A DNA stretch of 64,000 nt from Bacteroidetes bacterium UBA5697 (GTDB lineage Bacteria; Bacteroidota; Bacteroidia; B-17B0; Aurantibacillaceae), in assembly GCA_002420145.1 (NCBI GenBank), contig DIHL01000023.1:62001-126000 (forward strand), written 5' to 3'. Made by a program: the position numbers and the translations under genes. The notes beneath the pieces were generated by a model, which saw nothing but the letters and a program-made list of their open reading frames with translations, was not told the DNA's origin and made no database searches. Position 1 is the stretch's first letter; every line of letters starts with the position of its first letter. Positions 63,055 through 64,000 of the stretch are shown one piece after another.

Positions 63055-64000
63055 ATGATAATTTTTAGGAAATATTTTTTATTTGTTTTTTATTTAATAT
63101 CCCATTTTTTAATAGGCCAATCTTTGCCAAAGCCAATTTTCTCTCATTCGGCTGGTTACTATGTTGATTCTATTATTTTAAATATATCTTCTCCAATATC
63201 TGGAGTTCAGATTAGATATACTCTTAATGGTGAAGAGCCAAATCCAAGCTCAAATCTTTATACTACTCCACTTATTCTTAAAAACAAAAGTCATTTAAAA
63301 AACTCTATCTCTACTATACCTACAAATCCATCTTTTAATTATCCTAAACCAGGTTATGATACCTCAAGAGCCAATACTAGAGGATGGCTTGAACCTTTTG
63401 ATACAATTTTCAAATCAACTGTTGTGAAAGCAAAATTATTTAAGTTGGGTTATTTATCAGATTCAACAGCAGTTTCTACTTTTTTTATTAAAGAAAATAC
63501 GGCAAGTTTTTTTAGTTTACCTGTTCTTTCTTTAAGTATAGACAGTGCGGCATTGTTTTCTTATACTTCTGGAATTTATGTATATGGCGCTGATTCTATG
63601 AACGAAGGTAATTATTCTAATGACACTGCAGAACGAAAAGCACATATTGAGTTCTTTGAAACAACAGGACAAAGAGTGATTGCACAATATGCAAATATTA
63701 AAATTCATGGAAACGGCGGAAGACACGCACCTCAAAAATCATTACAATTAAAAGCCGAAAAAGAATTTGGTGCTGGAAATTTTAACTACCAGTTTTTTAT
63801 AGAGTCTCAAGTAAAAAAACATGACAGATTATTATTAAGAAATGGTGGTCACCGCCCTGATTGTATGCCTCGTGATGATGTTGGGCAAGATTTCTTGAAA
63901 TCACTAAGTAACATTTCTCAAAATAACAGACAATGTGTTGTTATGGTAAATGGCGAGTATTGGGGAATACAAACGTTAAAAGAGGTTTTAGACAATAATT
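63055..64000 (+). CDS. CotH-kinase family surface protein (C-terminus cut by window edge)
   Basis: The open frame from ATG at 63055 reaches the right edge (315 codons seen). It has a signal peptide ('FLFVFYLISHFLIGQ'), then an Ig-like chitobiase-type domain ('SPISGVQIRYTLNGEEPNP') that often precedes CotH in Bacteroidota. The start of a CotH-like kinase domain follows ('IKIHGNGGRHAPQKSLQLKA', 'RLLLRNGGHRPD', 'MVNGEYWGIQTLKEVLDN'). CotH proteins phosphorylate secreted proteins in Bacillus. The gene is 28 bp downstream of the synthase and likely belongs to the same operon. The rest of the protein, including any T9SS domain, lies outside the window. Confidence 0.88.
   Translation, partial: MIIFRKYFLFVFYLISHFLIGQSLPKPIFSHSAGYYVDSIILNISSPISGVQIRYTLNGEEPNPSSNLYTTPLILKNKSHLKNSISTIPTNPSFNYPKPGYDTSRANTRGWLEPFDTIFKSTVVKAKLFKLGYLSDSTAVSTFFIKENTASFFSLPVLSLSIDSAALFSYTSGIYVYGADSMNEGNYSNDTAERKAHIEFFETTGQRVIAQYANIKIHGNGGRHAPQKSLQLKAEKEFGAGNFNYQFFIESQVKKHDRLLLRNGGHRPDCMPRDDVGQDFLKSLSNISQNNRQCVVMVNGEYWGIQTLKEVLDNN

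Overview
The window is AT-rich DNA (roughly one third G+C by eye) from a member of the Bacteroidota, probably a Flavobacteriia-like lineage. The evidence is many type IX secretion (T9SS) C-terminal sorting domains, a PorP/SprF-SprB-like adhesin pair, 'CKKE'-type lipoproteins, TonB-dependent uptake, DUF4846/DUF4956/DUF2490/DUF4286 proteins, and start regions without obvious Shine-Dalgarno sites. No insertion sequence, prophage or CRISPR array was seen. Many genes are housekeeping: trmD, ftsX, nadB, ribE, xth, recQ, rsmA, tRNA-His and tRNA-Val.

Layout. 1-4163 (minus): a sugar operon with an FHS-family permease, an unknown acidic protein and a GH92 alpha-mannosidase cut by the left edge. 4306-9461: methyltransferase, TrmD, FtsX, DUF4846 protein, small outer-membrane protein and tRNA-His. 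9517-18704: NadB, riboflavin synthase, a T9SS cargo protein, a 1163-residue outer-membrane protein, exonuclease III and a family-5 peptide-binding lipoprotein. 18886-31403: P-loop kinase-like protein, PorP/SprF with a 2.1k-residue repeat adhesin, a haem-type TonB receptor with a small partner, an MFS carrier and tRNA-Val. 31479-37762 (minus): a tight operon of a lipoprotein, three tandem Kelch T9SS proteins and an Ig-like T9SS protein. 37879-42613 (minus): a VTC-type polyphosphate polymerase/DUF4956 cluster behind another T9SS repeat protein. 42738-45285: SulP transporter plus beta-carbonic anhydrase, followed by a decayed T9SS gene. 45679-51455 (minus): a LytS/LytR-type two-component pair and an rsmA/TPR operon. 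51645-56815: ABC permease, small membrane protein, T9SS protein and RecQ.

57052-64000 (plus) is the most interesting part. It is a compact operon that looks like an exopolysaccharide synthesis and export machine: a TolC-like outer-membrane channel fused to a GH18-like barrel, a HlyD-type adaptor, a cytoplasmic zinc-ribbon protein resembling TackOD1 followed by a degenerate GGDEF-like region, a processive family-2 glycosyltransferase, and a CotH-kinase-like secreted protein cut by the right edge. This gene combination is not one of the textbook alginate, cellulose or PNAG systems.

All function calls come from reading motifs and families in the translated sequence. No database search was run.
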